Positions 23,330 to 34,990 of a stretch of DNA of 64,000 nucleotides are shown here, piece after piece. The stretch is from Diogma glabrata (taxonomy: Eukaryota > Arthropoda > Insecta > Diptera > Cylindrotomidae): NCBI GenBank assembly GCA_963693315.1, contig CAVNZG010001019.1, positions 1-64,000 of the forward strand. Direction: 5' to 3'. The notes beneath the pieces were generated by a model, which saw only the letters and a program-made list of their open reading frames with translations, did not search any database and was not told the DNA's origin. The translations under genes were made by a program, and so were the position numbers. The first letter of the stretch is position 1. Each line of letters starts with the position of its first letter.

Positions 23330-24931
23330 TGTGACGAATAGGAACAGACGGTTGCATGGTTTTTAAAATTGTCCATTGTTTTCAGGAAAGCTGCTCCTAT
23401 GGTCATCAGAAATTTATTAGAGATTCCCCTGCTTGTGCGATCTTAATAATGCGCGACTATAGCTCAGGAGTTTATAGGGGGGGTTTTTACAAGCGGTTGG
23501 AATCTCACTAGCTCGATCGCAATAATTGAATGGTCAAATCAATTTACAAAAAACTAAAACTTGACTAGTAGACATAAAATTTGAACGTGAAGCAACTGAC
23601 GGAATTCCTGAGGGTTCGATGCGAAGTTGAATCTACCTGTACCAACATACTTACCCTGATTACATATTACCTACTTAGAAATTCATTGCAAATTCTTTTT
23701 AAATAAAATATGAAACAAAAATGTTTAAATGCCAATTCATCGTTTAATTAAAATAAATTCATTTAGAAGTTAAAGTCATTAAAAAAAAACAGCATAAGAA
23801 AATGATCATTTTGAAATAATACTTATTACTAAAATTTAATCAAAAGAATGAAAATTTAAAGAAAAATATTTGATTAAAATAAAATTACTCAAAAATAAAT
23901 ATTGATTATTAAAATTATTTATGTTACTTGTTATTTCTTATGGTAATTGTATTTCCTGTTCCATCAGCTGATGTGTTGATTGTTGAAAAAAAATCGGTTA
24001 ATCCAAAATAATTCTTTTGAACGGGTTTAATTTGCCAATAATCATATGTTCATTGTTGATAAAAAAACAGTTTGATAAAAAAACAGTTTGCTGTACTGGT
24101 ACAATTTCGCAAATAATTATCATATACATGAAATAGTTTTTAATTTTTCAGGTTCTTTCTCGTTCTTTTACATGTATGATAAATTTATTGATTACGTATT
24201 TCAATTAGGTTAGATTAAATCACAATTGGTTTTATATGTAAATGAAAATATAAATTTTGAATTAAAATGTTTGTAACATGTTTGATATATCTGTTTGTAT
24301 TATAATTTAATAACTTTGCATTTAAATTTTAAATTGTACAACAAAATTTTCACTAATTCTTTCTTATTTATAGTTTATTTTTCAGAAATTAGTTATGAAT
24401 TTATGAATTATATTATGTTTAATAATTTATGAATTATTTTTCACAGAAAAACTTGACCATTAAACATGTCACTAAAACTTAAGCATTTAACTAAACTAAA
24501 GACTATTTAGTCTTTCACAATATTTCTTTATTAAGTTTATTTTTGTTATACCGTTTTTCTTTAAATATTTAGTTCACCAAAAATCATTTATCATTTCAAA
24601 AATATAATTTAAAAGAATTTTCAAGAAAAACAAATAAATAATTAGCCCATTATTTAAAAAAGAAATTCAATTGGCTATTTCAAAATCTAATCAATGACTG
24701 TCCAGCTTTGTTTCCAAAAAACCACAAACGAAAACTTTTCCTACCATCTCTCTAGATTAATTTTAAATCGTAACCAGTTGCGAAAATTCCAAAAAAAAAA
24801 CAATAATGATTTTGGCGCTAAACAAAAGTTTACAGTACAGAGCAGCAGAATTACAATAAAACCATGCAATAAGAATGCAATATCTATGCAACATAAATAA
24901 ATAAAATAAGAATGCAATACGTATTCTTACA
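23330..24931 (-). repeat. Gypsy-1 5' LTR
   Basis: 1602-bp partner of the 15540 LTR (one extra A in an A run). It would hold the promoter for minus-strand transcription. I did not identify a specific TATA box. Confidence 0.95.
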
Positions 24932-25655
24932 AGTAACATAATTTCATGGTCAACTGATAACCAACTATCATTAAATGCGAAGAAGACACAAGCAATTATT
25001 TTTTCACAGACGCTGATTTTTTCATACCAAGAATTAGATTTGTGGTCATGATTTGATAGTCTTTACCAAAACTGTTAGAAACTTGGCTTTGATTCTAGAT
25101 AATAATCTAGATTGGACTACACATGTAAACACAATAACGCAGAGAATGTTCTTTGGCCTGAGAGTACTTTGGAGAAATGCTAGTTTTACCCCGACTAAGG
25201 TTCGTTTGCTTTTGGTAAGGTCGTTGATCTTGAGTCATCTTCGTTACTGTGACGTTGTGTTTTCTAACTTGACTTCTAGCTTAATGGCTAAAATAAAGAA
25301 GGTTTTTAATTCATGCCTAAAATATATATTTGGCCTAAAACGAAGGGATAGGTTGACACCATATTATAATAAAAATTTTGGTTGTTCCTTGGAAAATTAT
25401 CTTGACATTAGAATACTAACTTTATTGCATAAAATTATTAATAACCAGAAACCTAAGTATCTTTATGATAAACTGATCTTTGCACAATCGTCCAGAACAC
25501 AAAACTTAATTTTGCAAAGAGCTAATTCAAATTATATGGAAAGTTCATTTCTAAGAAGAGGTGCTAGAGAAGAGGTTGGAACTCTATTCCAACTAATACG
25601 AGGAATAAAGCACGAGGGGATAGGCAGCAGCAGAGCAGAGTGTATGAGTGTATAG
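24932..25655 (+). pseudogene. LINE B ORF2, RT thumb and C-terminus
   Basis: Direct continuation of the 15489 side after Gypsy-1 is removed: the AGTA target duplication joins MNRDIS to NIISWSTDNQLSLNAKK. A frameshift near 25030-25060 leads to VRNLALILDNNLDWTTHVN, SHLRYCDVVFSNLTSSL and KPKYLYDKLIFAQSSRTQN, the usual thumb and C-terminal signature. Stop at 25653-25655, about 340 bp before the tail. Confidence 0.87.
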
Positions 25656-25999
25656 CAGAGTGTATGAGCTACCTGAATGACCACTAACTGTTGGTGTGTG
25701 TTATTGATTATTTATTTAGATTTAATTGTTTTTTCTCTTTTTTGTTTGTATAAATGGTATTGATATTGATGTTACTGTTATATAGTTTTAATTTTATAAT
25801 TTTATAATGTTAAGTCTGTTGAATTTCTTTTGTGAAGAAGTTTTTTTCTTTTTGTTGGTTTTTGCTAAAACGTGATGTGATTCTTATATGCCTTTAATTG
25901 TAACTTGCTTTTCGATGCAATGCAGTTTATTTAACTGCATCAAACGACCCTGTTGTCGTGCTGTATCGATTAAATAAATGAATAAATAAATAAATAAAA

Positions 26000-27308
26000 A
26001 TCAAGTCTAACTTGGATGGCAATATGGTCACGTCTTGTTTATTTATAGACCTGAAAACAGCATTTGATTCTGTAAAGGACAGAATATTATTATTAAAACT
26101 AAAAAATATTGGTATCTGTGATAATATTGTACAACTTCTAAGAAATTATCTGGCCGATAGAAAACAATTCGTTCAAACTGACGGCGGACAAAGCAGTGAG
26201 CTAACGGTAAAGAGTGGTGTCCCTCAAGGCTCAATTCTTGCTCCCATTTTATTTAACATCTTTTGCAATGATGTATTCGATATGGATTTGAATGGTAATC
26301 TTATAATGTATGCGGACGATATGGTGCTTGTGTACAAATCTAAAACAGTAAATGAATTGAACGTACTTATGCAGACTGATATAAATACCTTAAATGAATG
26401 GATGAATGTCAACCTTTTAACAATAAATGTAAAAAAGTCACAATATATGGTCTTTAAGAGCAAAGGCAAGATAATCAACGACGATAGTCTAAGCTTGCAT
26501 GTAGATGGCCAGATTTTAAACAAAGTGGACACTTATAAGTACCTAGGTCTATGGATCGACTCTAAACTAGACTGGAGCTATCATTACAACAGTATCAAGG
26601 ATAAAATCCGTAAAACAAACTTTATCATCTACCAGATGCAAAATGTTCTACCTTTAAAAGTTAAATATCTAATTTTCAACTCGCATATAATCAGCAGTGT
26701 TCGATACCTACTGCCTATATATGGCAATGCTACGAAATCGAGATTATCAGAAATTCATGTTTTGCTCAACAGAACAATCAAAAACATAAGAAACTTACCA
26801 CTACGCACACCCACCAAGGACCTTTATGATAGCAAAATCTTAATGTTCCGTCAATTATTAGATTTTGAAACTCTGGTATGGATCTACAAAATAAGAAATG
26901 AAATGATTAAAAACAACTATGTTCTGAAACCAAGAACGGCAGTTCATACATATAGCACTCGACAAAGGGATGACTACCACATAGATTTCTGTCGAACTAC
27001 TGGCGGACAAAACAGTCCGTTGTATAAAGGCTTAGATATGTTTAACCGTCTACCTGATGACTTCGTCGCTGTCGCTGAAGAGAATATCACTTTTCAAATC
27101 GAATATAAGGGAACTTTTGTCAATTCAAAGGAATTAAATTAAATTGTAAATTTTTGTAAATTGCTTTAAATATTAAGATTTGTAACTATTATTTTTGTTT
27201 TTTGTATGTGTTTGCAACAAATGTTGCTGTTACATATATGTATATAAATTGTAAATAAATTTATCTAAAATTTGTATATAATACTGAAATAAGGTAAAAA
27301 AAAAAAAC
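26000..27308 (+). mobile_element. LINE A, 3' portion
   Basis: Continuation of LINE A after LINE B. It begins at the ATCAAGT target duplication and ends in an A-rich tail at 27296-27308. The coding frame runs to 27142, followed by a 150-bp 3' untranslated region. Confidence 0.88.
26007..27142 (+). pseudogene. LINE A RT, palm to C-terminus
   Basis: About 376 codons without interruption. Motif A CLFIDLKTAFDSVKD, motif B SGVPQGSILAPILFNIF, motif C LIMYADDMVLVYKS and thumb VDTYKYLGLWIDSKLDW are all intact, then a C-terminal domain (YLLPIYGNATKSRLSEIHVL, RTAVHTYSTRQRDDYHID). Joined to the 11495-12143 fragment it makes a complete RT domain. It is broken only by the LINE B insertion and by stops upstream. 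Confidence 0.88.
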
Positions 27309-28106
27309 AAACTACTAGCAGCTATAAATTACGGTGGCTATATATTGGATTTTAATAATATATGTTGGAAATATACTAGCAGCTATAAATCAATATAGAG
27401 AGATATGCAAGGTATCCATATTGAATTGTGATTACTAGATGTTTGGACGTTTGGTAATATTTCCACGTGCATTCGTAATTGATAAAAATCATGTCCATCT
27501 TAAGTTTTTTTCTCGATTATCTCAATAATTAAGGTTGATGTAATACCATTATTGTGTTAAATCAAAACCCCCGATATACAAGCCGGATTCATTTTTTAGC
27601 ACAGATAAAGCTATCGGAGGTTTTGCTTAAATCCTCCAATTATATCCCACAATCAAATCAAACCAAGAAAAATTGAATTTGCAACATTTTTATTCGATCT
27701 CCATTTTGAAATGTTTTTACTGTATACATGTTAATTTCATCTGCCATCCTTTTGCTCGATAATCGTATAATTTAATGTAAAAAGAATATCACCATTGCCA
27801 TTATATCCCAAATATGGAATTATGTTCAATTAATTAATTAATTTTAGCGGAATTTATGTTTTAGGTTTATTGTGATATATGTATATATTTATAACGACCT
27901 ACCATTTCGGTAGACCGGACAGAAGTGTGGTTTTACATTTTATTATTAAATAACCATTGAACAAAACGTCAAATTATTTAAATTGTATATAATTATTTAA
28001 GACAAACCACAAACGTTTTTCGTTTAGTTATTGTGTGTGCGAATCAAGTAAAGACAAATTTAATTTATCAACACTTTATCATAAGTTGATAAAACCGATC
28101 AGAATC
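27309..28106. other. AT-rich spacer with a short duplication
   Basis: No gene. A 16-bp block ACTAGCAGCTATAAAT occurs at about 27313 and again about 60 bp later. Between them TATATTGGATTTTAATAATA matches 11147-11170, just upstream of LINE A. The remainder is AT-rich and unassigned. Confidence 0.6.
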
Positions 28107-28691
28107 TGTGGCGTTTCCACCTTTTTATTTCTTTAAATTTTCACTTTTTTGTTTCTTTAACTTTTTCAAAATTAAGTTGGCAATAGTTTTGATTGATTGA
28201 AAAAGTACACTGTTTTTTAAATTTAAGTAGTCTGACCAAAATTCTTTTGTTCAAATTTAATTGTTTTTCAAATTCATAAAAGTAAGTTGAGTTTCTGATT
28301 GAACAAAAAGTTATAAAGATACGTAGTTGTTTTTTGATTTTTTAAAATCTTCTTCATTAAAAACTAGATTTTATAATTTTACTTTTTAATGTAATTTTTG
28401 TGAAAACTAAAGGATCGAATTGTTAGTTTGATTAAAACAAAAATAATTGAGGGAATTTCATTTAGAATCAATTTAGAATAATTGAAAATAAAATATGGCT
28501 GCGGCTCTATGTAAAGAATTTATATAGAATACATATATGAATTATTAATATATCATTTTTACAACACTTGATTCAACATTATGAATATTAAATTACGAAT
28601 TTTGGAAGGTGTTTGCAATAAAATAATTGAACGAAATTAAACTTGTTTGTAAATACTGAGTTAAGTTTATTTTACGTAGAAGGCACTAACT
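28107..28691 (+). repeat. Gypsy-2 5' LTR
   Basis: 585 bp, beginning TGTGGCGTTTCCACC and ending GGCACTAACT. It matches 32377-32961. Confidence 0.93.
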
Positions 28692-28706
28692 TTACACATT
28701 AATCAA

Positions 28707-29240
28707 TTGTTGGACAATAGATTCGCGAACTTTGAAACGCAAATAATGCAAAAAATAAATGCTATTTCATTATCTGGTGAAAATAGGTCGCGTTCTAAAT
28801 CGTGTTTAAGTCGAAGTGCATCTAGATCCAAATCTAGAAATAGGAGTGAATCTTCTAGCGATCAATGTTTTTATCATAGTCGTTCTGGTTGTAAGTTTTT
28901 CAAACAATTTATAGCCAATATGTCAGATTTAAAAAACGCGTAAATGATCATCAGTGCGCAGTCAGGAGCATTGATGATCGGTCTAGTAATCGTTTACAAG
29001 TTTTTGAGCATTATTCAAAAAGAAAATTTTTAATTGATACAGGCGCTGATGTATCAGTTATTCCTTTAGATATTTTTAAAATTAAGCCAGAATCATCAGT
29101 TTTCAAATTATTTGCGGCAAACGGCACTCCCATTTCTGCCTATGGCACAAGAATTCTTAATTTAAACATAGGTCTTCGTAGAAATTTTTACATGGGAATT
29201 TATAGTTGCCGACGTTTCGATCCCTATTATTGGATCAGAT
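28707..29240 (+). pseudogene. Gypsy-2 gag end and protease
   Basis: The gag remnant shows an Arg-Ser-rich stretch followed by CFYHSRSGCKF, the decayed form of a CxxH-type motif seen at the gag C-terminus in this Gypsy group. Most of gag (capsid) is absent, a deletion of several hundred codons. The protease follows in another frame: KFLIDTGADVSVIPLDIF holds the DTG active site, then FAANGTPISAYGT. A frameshift near 29190 ends it. Confidence 0.8.
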
Positions 29241-29399
29241 TTTTTAAAAAACACAGGTCTGCTTGTTGATATACAGAGACAGAGGCTAATAGATCCATCA
29301 ACCTCTCTGTTCTCAACAGCTAGCCTTTCCGATAGTGATGAACCATCACTTTTCTTACTTGATAAAACAACTTTATCAACTGATATTTTAAAACTTCTT

Positions 29400-30571
29400 G
29401 ATAAGTTTCCAGAGGTTAACAATCGGAACCTTGTGCCTTGTATTACGAAACATAACGTAACCCATAGGTTGGAAACAATAGGTGTACCAATATCTTGTAA
29501 GACTAGGCGTTTGGCTCCTGACAAATTACTTATAGCCAAAGCTGAATTTGAAAAGATGGTACAACTGGGAATATGTAGACCCAGTAAGAGCGCTTGGTCC
29601 AGTCCATTACATCTGGCCAAGAAAAAAAAACGGTGAATGGCGTCCTTGTGGTGATTATCGAGCATTGAACAGAATTACTGTTCCCGATCGATATCCAATT
29701 CCTCACCTCCAAGATTTTTCGCATCAGTTGGAGGGATGCACAGTTTTTTCATCAATTGACCTAGTTCAGGCATACCATCAAATCATCCAATTCATCCGGA
29801 GGACATTCCTAAGACTGCAATATCACTCCTTTTGGTCTTTTTGAGTTTTGCAAAATGACCTTTGGTCTTAGGAATGCTGCTCAATCATTTCAAAGATTGA
29901 TGCATTCCGTTTTATCCGGATTCAATTTCTGCTTCGTTTATCTAGATGATGTTTTAATTGCATCAAAATCTCTAGAGGAGCATTTGAAACATTTACAAAT
30001 GATTTTTCAGAGATTTTCTGAAAATAGTCTAATCATTAATTCAGATAAATGCATATTTGCAAAATCTGAAATTAAGTTCTTAGGCCATTTAGTTTCTGAA
30101 CATGGTATATTGCCTGATCCTGAACGTGTTCAAGTCATTCAAGACTGCGAACGTCCCAATACAGTTAAACAACTTAAAAGATTTTTAGGTATGATTAACT
30201 TTTATCGACGTTTTCTACCTGCCGCAGCGGCAGATCAAATCTTACTAAATAATTTCTTAAAAGGATATAAGAAGAATAGTAAGATACCCGTTGCATGGAC
30301 ACCTGAGTCCATACAAGCCTTTATTAATTGTAAAGATAAATTGTGCAATGCAACATTATTAGCTCATCCTTCATCTTCAGCTCGACTGGCAATTATGGTC
30401 GATGCTTCAGATACAGCAATTGGGGCTGTTGTACAGCAGTTTGTCGAAGGAACATGGCAACCGCTCAGTTTCTTCTCTGTTCGTCTTAATGATACTCAGA
30501 TGAAGTACAGCGCATATGATAGAGAATTACTCGCGGCATACTCAGGCGTTAAGCATTTCCGGTATTTTTAG
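29400..30571 (+). pseudogene. Gypsy-2 RT and RNase H start
   Basis: Visible in two or three frames: [19 protein letters not shown] (frameshift in the A run before it), [12 protein letters not shown] (motif A), then frame slips around 29780-29850, MTFGLRNAAQSFQRLMHSVL and CFVYLDDVLIAS (YLDD). RNase H begins at IMVDASDTAIGAVVQQF. The frame is lost at RYF (30569), where relatives read FLEGREF. Confidence 0.88.
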
Positions 30572-32292
30572 AATGTCGTGAATTTACACTATTCACTGAC
30601 CATAAACCATTAATTTTTGCTTTTAAACAAAATTTGGAAAAAGCATCACCTCGTCAATTTCGCCATCTGGAATTCATTGGGCAATTTACCACTGATATCC
30701 AGCATATTTCTAATGCCAACAATGTCGTAACCGACGCGTTATCTCGCATAGATCAAATACTCATTCCAGAGAAAATTGATTATGCTGCAATCGCGGATGC
30801 TCAGACCAATGATGAGGAATTTAAAAATATTCTTCAAAGTAATACAAATTTGAAGTTCTCATCTTTTCCAGTCGCTTTCAATGAAAGTAGACTTATCTAT
30901 TGTGACACATCAACAGCTATACTTAGGCCATATATTCCTTTGCAATTTCGCCAAAGTGTTTTTGATGTTTTTCATTGTCTTTCACATCCTGGTGTTAAAG
31001 CTTCCACCAAATTAATAACTAAACACGTTATTTGGCCTTCTATTAATAAAGATGTCAAAATAATGGCGCAAAATTGTATAGCATGTCAAAAGTCCAAGGT
31101 GTCTAGACATACTAAGTCACCTTTTGGTACATTTAAAACTCCTTCACAGCGATTTTCACAAATTCACCTTGATATCATTGGTCCTCTTCCAATATCGGAA
31201 AACCAACGATATTGCGTTACGCTAATAGATCGTTATACGCGATGGCCTGAAGCGATTCCAGTTCCAGATATAACTGCTGCAACAGTCGCATTCGCTGTAT
31301 ATAATTCATGGATTGCTAAATTTGATGTCCCAGAATCAATTGTAACTGATCAAGGGACTCAATTCGAATCGCAACTGTTTTCAGAGTTGTCAAATCTATT
31401 AGGTGTCAATAGATTTCGAACCTGCCAGCTACAATCCGAAGTGCAATGGTATGATTGAAAGATGGCATCGCACAATTAAGTCTGCAATTATGTGTCATAA
31501 TCGTACAGATTGGACACAGATTTTACCTACTGTTCTTCTTGGGTTAAGAACCACCTTCAGTGAAGAACTCCAAACCACTTCAGCGGAACTTACTTTTGGA
31601 AGCTCGATAAGAATTCCAGGGCAGTTTATCGATTCTACATTAAATTATTTTAAGCCTCAATCTGAGTTTGTCAAACAATTGAAACAACATTTTGATGAGT
31701 TACGACCAACACCAGCATCCAGACATGATTCATCTTCCTCTTTTGTGAGTAAAGACTTACTAACCTGCTCACATGTATTGTTGCGTACAGATGCTGTAAG
31801 GAAAGCTTTCCAACTCCTTACACTGGTCCTTTTAAAGTTTTAAGTCGAAGTGATAAGAATTTCAATACCGAAATTAATGGTAAATCAACCAAAATTTCAA
31901 TTGACCGACTTAAACCATGTTTTCATGAAAATTTAAACGATGAACAAACAAGTTCTATCGTTAAAGCAACTCAAAATATTCCTTCTGAATCATATGCTAA
32001 TTTTAATAATTATCAAACTGATCATTCTGATTCCGTTTTGAATCAACAAATTTTAGAACCCACTTCTCTTCTGGAACAATCAGATGTAACTGGTACGAAT
32101 CAATCAGATTCAGTTCGCCAAAATAAACCTAAAATAAAAAAACAGGTTACTTTTAATGATCAGCCCGTTGTCATCACCATTCCTAATTTAAAAATTTCAA
32201 AATCTGGAAGAGTAATTAAAACACCGCAAAAGCTTTTGAACTCAATTCGAGAGTGTTTTAATGGTTTTAAGAAAGCTTTACTTCCAGTATAG
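30572..32292 (+). pseudogene. Gypsy-2 RNase H end, integrase and C-terminal tail
   Basis: After a frameshift: TLFTDHKPLIFAF, then VTDALSRIDQI. Integrase: FHCLSHPGVKASTKL, CIACQKSKVSRH (HHCC finger), IHLDIIGPLP, IVTDQGTQFESQLF, then a slip at about 31420 and YNPKCNGMIERWHRTIKSA, completing D, D, E. Further slips near 31790-31840 lead to TGPFKVLSR and IDRLKPCF and a Ser/Thr-rich tail ending at 32292. No envelope gene. Confidence 0.88.
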
Positions 32293-32376
32293 GATGAAAG
32301 AAATCGTTCGTTTGTGTTTTCTCATGATCATCTACGTCGTTAGGATCCTGATTCATTTGATGGTTTCGTGATTATT

Positions 32377-32961
32377 TGTGGCGTTTCCACCTTTTTATTT
32401 CTTTAAATTTTCACCTTTTTGTTTCTTTAACTTTTTCAAAATTAAGTTGGCAATAGTTTTGATTGATTGAAAAAGTACACTGTTTTTTAAATTTAAGTAG
32501 TCTGACCAAAATTCTTTTGTTCAAATTTAATTGTTTTTCAAATTCATAAAAGTAAGTTGAGTTTCTGATTGAACAAAAAGTTATAAAGATACGTAGTTGT
32601 TTTTTGATTTTTTAAAATCTTCTTCATTAAAAACTAGATTTTATAATTTTACTTTTTAATGTAATTTTTGTGAAAACTAAAGGATCGAATTGTTAGTTTG
32701 ATTAAAACAAAAATAATTGAGGGAATTTCATTTAGAATCAATTTAGAATAATTGAAAATAAAATATGGTTGCGGCTCTATGTAAAGAATTTATATAGAAT
32801 ACATATATGAATTATTAATATATCATTTTTACAACACTTGATTCAACATTATGAATATTAAATTACGAATTTTGGAAGGTGTTTGCAATAAAATAATTGA
32901 ACGAAAATAAACTTGTTTGTAAATCCTGAGTTAAGTTTATTTTACGTAGAAGGCACTAACT
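32377..32961 (+). repeat. Gypsy-2 3' LTR
   Basis: 585-bp partner of 28107-28691. The end lies about 200 bp from the BCAS2 stop codon. Confidence 0.93.
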
Positions 32962-33121
32962 AGATCAATCTACAAAGGAAGTAATTAAAACTTGAATCGA
33001 ATCATTTTTGAAGAATTTATTGGAACACGAAGTAAATTATATAGCGAGAATTTAATAACAAGCTATAAATCCATAACCAGCACCCATTCTCGTAATAAAT
33101 AATAATTAGTTTCAACTCAAA

Positions 33122-33127
33122 TTTATT
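33122..33127 (-). terminator. BCAS2 polyadenylation signal
   Basis: AATAAA on the minus strand, about 33 bp beyond the BCAS2 stop codon, a standard poly(A) signal in a sensible position. Confidence 0.55.
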
Positions 33128-33159
33128 AACCAACACATATTTTTTAACAATGTACATAG

Positions 33160-34003
33160 TTATTGATCTTTGTCTTCATTGTCACCATCGTTCATAATTT
33201 CATTTTCGTCTATTTCCCTCTCTCCATTTTGTTGACTCTCAACAATTTTGTCTTCCACTACTTTTTCAGGAATAATCGCTACTATTTCAACAGGTCTTGC
33301 TGCTTTGACATCTTCATTAATTCCAATATTCTTTTTTCTTTCGTAAATTTTATTTTCTAACTCAGCACATGCTTGCTCGATTTCATAATTCTTCGAAACA
33401 AGCATTACCCACTGTGCTTCTAGTTTTCTCAACTTCTCACCAGCATCTTTTTGTTTCGTTTTCCTCTGCCAATTAATTTCTTGTATTTCTTTTTTTAAAT
33501 CTTGTAGTTCAATTTGTGCTTTCGCTTGTAGCGATGTAAATATTTCTAAATATTCTTTCCATGTTTCACAACCATACTCTAACATTAATCCTAAATTAAT
33601 GGCACGTGTTGCTTGATGTTCTAATTGTGCCATTGAGTTATCTACACTTTCGCCCCATGCTGAGACTTCTGATAATTTACCAGGTGGAGGCGGTGGAAGT
33701 TCATAACGCTTCATACTTAATGGTTCCATAGGCAATCGATTTTGAATTCTTTCAAATTCATTTTTCATTAACTCAGTTTCTACAAGATGAATGTTTAGTT
33801 GTGGAAGATGTTCCAGGTAATTTTTTGTAGGACGATATCGTCGACATTCTTCCTCGACAAGTGAAAGAGCCTAAACATTAGATATTTCATAGAACATAAG
33901 TAACAAAAGTTAACTATACATTTCATACCGCTTCTCGAACATCCTGATCTACATAACCTTGGTCGATATAAGGAAGAGCATCAACTAACACTTCACCCGC
34001 CAT
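33160..34003 (-). CDS. BCAS2: Pre-mRNA-splicing factor SPF27 (BCAS2), two exons
   Basis: Host gene: join of 33929-34003 (25 codons) and 33160-33870 (236 codons plus stop), 261 residues. The 58-bp intron (33871-33928) has GT and AG ends on the minus strand. The start MAGEVLVDALPYIDQGY and the stretches RRYRPTKNYLEHL, LSMKRYELP, NSMAQLEHQA, EINWQRK and VSKNYEIEQA match the BCAS2/SPF27 family closely. SPF27 is a core subunit of the Prp19/NTC complex in the nucleus and is needed for spliceosome activation. Residues about 130-215 are helical coiled coil. The C-terminus after IYERKKN is about 50 residues longer than in vertebrates (about 225 residues in all) and very acidic. No stops or frameshifts: it is intact, although TEs lie on both sides. 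Confidence 0.95.
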
Positions 34004-34642
34004 TCCTAACACAAACCGCCACACACAAGTTTTTCAAATTAATATAACCTAATATCAAGGTACAGCGCACTTAATATAAATATCAATATAATAATTAAGA
34101 ATCTTTATTATATATTAAATACCTTGAATGGTTTGTTAAACTTTTTCAGATAAATAAGTTCAAATTATAGTTTTTTGATTCACTACGACAAAAACAAATA
34201 AATTGTAATTTTGTTGACGTTCAATGAATACAATGTTAAAACAAAAAGTACTAAAACTAATTATCCAGTTTTTTATTGCATTCTAGCGGTTAGTAGTATA
34301 ACTAAAAAACTAACAAAAAGTAATATCTATCCCAGTTAAAAGACCAACATCGATAACATACGTAAGCTTTTCAACACGGATTGTAAAATTTCTATTTTAA
34401 AAAAATCTGTGCCAACTTTTGTTAATGATGGACTGTAATTTCCAATTTTATCCTATATCCAATGGCAGAAAGAAAGAATTTTACCAAAAATTATTACATT
34501 TGTTTTGAGTTTCAATCTCCTTTATTTCATTCTTTCTTGTTCTAATTTATAATGACATCTAACTTAAAACGAAGTTTGTTACACAGAAAACTTAAGAGAA
34601 AAAATATTGCACTACAATAATTTGCCCTATCTACCAATTATT
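34004..34642. other. BCAS2 upstream region
   Basis: About 640 bp of AT-rich sequence 5' of the BCAS2 start. It presumably holds the promoter and 5' untranslated region, but I see no specific element and no other gene. Confidence 0.5.
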
Positions 34643-34990
34643 ATAGGGTGACCAACCGTCCCGGATTCTCCGGGACAGTCCCGGATTTAAGTCTGCCGTC
34701 CCACTTTGGAAATGTCCCGGAAATTGTCCCGGAATATTAAAAAAGTCCCGAATTGTTCCGTTTTTCTAGCACCAATTACCATACAATATTTTTATGAGAT
34801 AATAAAAAAAAATCTAATAAAATTTGATTTTGAAAATTGCATAAGTTTGACTCGTCGACTACTTGGCGCAAGCAAAACAAGATGGTTGGCGGTTATGCTC
34901 CCAATAGAAAGAATTTTACAATTATTTCAACGGTTAAAGTCATACTTTTTATTCCTGGTGCAGAAGAAACAAATTATGGCCGATTTATAG
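34643..34990 (+). mobile_element. hAT remnant: TIR fused to transposase scrap
   Basis: Starts TAGGGTGACCAACCGTCCCG and repeats CCCGGA/TCCCGG motifs, a terminal sequence type found in many insect hAT elements. It runs straight into a plus-strand frame containing SKTRWLAVMLPIERILQLF, which resembles the conserved TRWLSLxPAIERIL block of hAT transposases. The central element is therefore deleted. The right end is missing, because another MITE follows. Confidence 0.65.

Larger units (their letters stand above)
15540..24931 (-). mobile_element. Gypsy-1 LTR retrotransposon
   Basis: 9392 bp with 1.6-kb direct LTRs (TG...CA) and a 4-bp duplication AGTA (15536-15539, 24932-24935). Minus-strand order is LTR, PBS, long leader, gag, protease, RT, RNase H, integrase, LTR, so Ty3/Gypsy domain order. 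The LTRs differ at only about four positions in 1600, so the insertion is young. Pol has two nonsense codons. Confidence 0.95.
12144..25999 (+). mobile_element. LINE B, full-length CR1-like, 7-bp TSD
   Basis: Flanked by ATCAAGT at 12137-12143 and 26000-26006, the target duplication in LINE A. It has an ORF1 with a PHD finger, an ORF2 with endonuclease and RT, and ends in a TAAA-rich tail (about 25970-25999). Subtracting the Gypsy-1 insertion leaves about 4.46 kb, a normal full length for CR1/jockey elements. It carries a few nonsense codons and frameshifts. Confidence 0.9.
28107..32961 (+). mobile_element. Gypsy-2 LTR retrotransposon, degraded
   Basis: 4855 bp with two 585-bp LTRs that differ at about four sites. 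Plus-strand order is gag remnant, protease, RT, RNase H, integrase. Multiple frameshifts. No clear target duplication was found. Confidence 0.92.

Noticed and set aside
32962..33121. A further exon of BCAS2 or a second host gene downstream
   Set aside because: The BCAS2 stop and poly(A) signal precede it, and no coding pattern is visible before the Gypsy-2 LTR.
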